A stretch of 64,000 nucleotides of DNA from Bacteroidales bacterium (GTDB lineage: Bacteria > Bacteroidota > Bacteroidia > Bacteroidales > WCHB1-69): positions 1 to 64,000 of the forward strand of contig JAKSMI010000006.1 of assembly GCA_024400635.1 (NCBI GenBank). Direction: 5' to 3'. The notes below the pieces were generated by a model. It worked only from the letters and a program-made list of their open reading frames with translations. It searched no databases and was not told the DNA's origin. Shown in pieces: positions 63,745 to 64,000 of this stretch. Positions within the stretch are counted from its first letter, which is position 1. Every line of letters begins with the position of its first letter. The translations under genes were made by a program, and so were the position numbers.

Positions 63745-64000
63745 TTATTTCTTGATGAATTTCTTTGTGGTAACGGCGTTGTCATTGGCAATGCGGATGA
63801 AATACATTCCGGATGCGAAATTCTCAAGATTTATCGTGCAGTGGTTGTCCGACAGCGTAATGGTCTGGATTAATTGACCAAAAGCATTGAAAATGGCTGC
63901 TTCTTTTACGTTGATATTGGCCTCAATGGAGAGGTTGATGTGGTTATCGGCAGGGTTGGGCATCAGACTGATACTGTTGGACAACAGATTGTTGTCAATG
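63745..64000 (-). CDS. T9SS cargo protein, C-terminal sorting domain only (partial)
   Basis: The frame enters from the window end (DNNLLSNSISLMPNPADNHINLSIEAN) and ends TTKKFIKK. It is a T9SS type A sorting domain, with the PNPADN turn, a central NAFGQLIQTI strand and the LENFASGMYFIRI / KKF-type close. The functional part of the protein lies outside the window. Confidence 0.85.
   Translation of the reverse strand, partial: IDNNLLSNSISLMPNPADNHINLSIEANINVKEAAIFNAFGQLIQTITLSDNHCTINLENFASGMYFIRIANDNAVTTKKFIKK

Overview
The window reads as a chromosomal segment of an uncultured Bacteroidota bacterium, most likely of order Bacteroidales. Three kinds of evidence support this. Several secreted proteins end in type IX secretion (T9SS, type A) sorting domains, and two carry Fibrobacter-succinogenes major paralogous (FISUMP) domains. 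Many genes are preceded by a TAnnTTTG -7 box a short distance before the start codon, with no Shine-Dalgarno sequence. The glycogen gene trio GH133-GT4-GH57 is in the order known from Bacteroides relatives. Housekeeping islands (prfB-tlyA-murF-anmK, argS/clpB/lepA/mpg, rplM-rpsI-rpsB-tsf) alternate with large surface-protein and accessory loci.

Bases 1-12,750 form a minus-strand Rhs polymorphic-toxin locus. In transcription order it holds a small lipoprotein, a LamG-like T9SS protein, a 3,063-residue SpvB/FG-GAP/YD-repeat Rhs protein with a variable C-terminal tip, an overlapping candidate immunity gene, and an orphan Rhs tip cassette that runs off the window. A divergent membrane-LytTR-winged-helix regulator (12,756-13,916) faces it, and the gap between them carries tandem repeats. 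Next come an integrase remnant and a decayed IS3-family element (13,930-15,310).

Bases 15,443-20,809 hold mscS, prfB (with a programmed +1 frameshift), tlyA, murF and anmK. Bases 21,345-41,105 look like one minus-strand surface operon: a FISUMP protein, a 1,578-residue repetitive fibre with very recent internal duplications, and a 4,454-residue GLUG/SprB/MBG giant protein. It ends at a strong terminator and a set of interspersed palindromes.

Bases 41,550-48,502 hold argS, clpB (with a 17-nt palindrome upstream), lepA and a 3-methyladenine DNA glycosylase. A repeat-rich gap with a possible structured RNA leads into the glycogen/alpha-glucan operon (49,311-53,769), a C10 cysteine protease with a T9SS domain, and the ribosomal protein/EF-Ts cluster followed by a CAU tRNA.

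Downstream of the tRNA (59,424-63,640) is an accessory island. Four same-orientation copies of one 33-bp sequence delimit segments with a hicAB toxin-antitoxin pair, small ORFs, a FISUMP lipoprotein and broken pieces of SPFH and PASTA genes. The 33-mer has an 11+6+11 layout resembling a Xer/dif site and carries stop codons in all six frames. This island and the Rhs locus are the two most interesting parts of the window. The window ends in the C-terminal sorting domain of another T9SS cargo protein. All functional calls rest on reading the sequence and on family knowledge; no database search was run.
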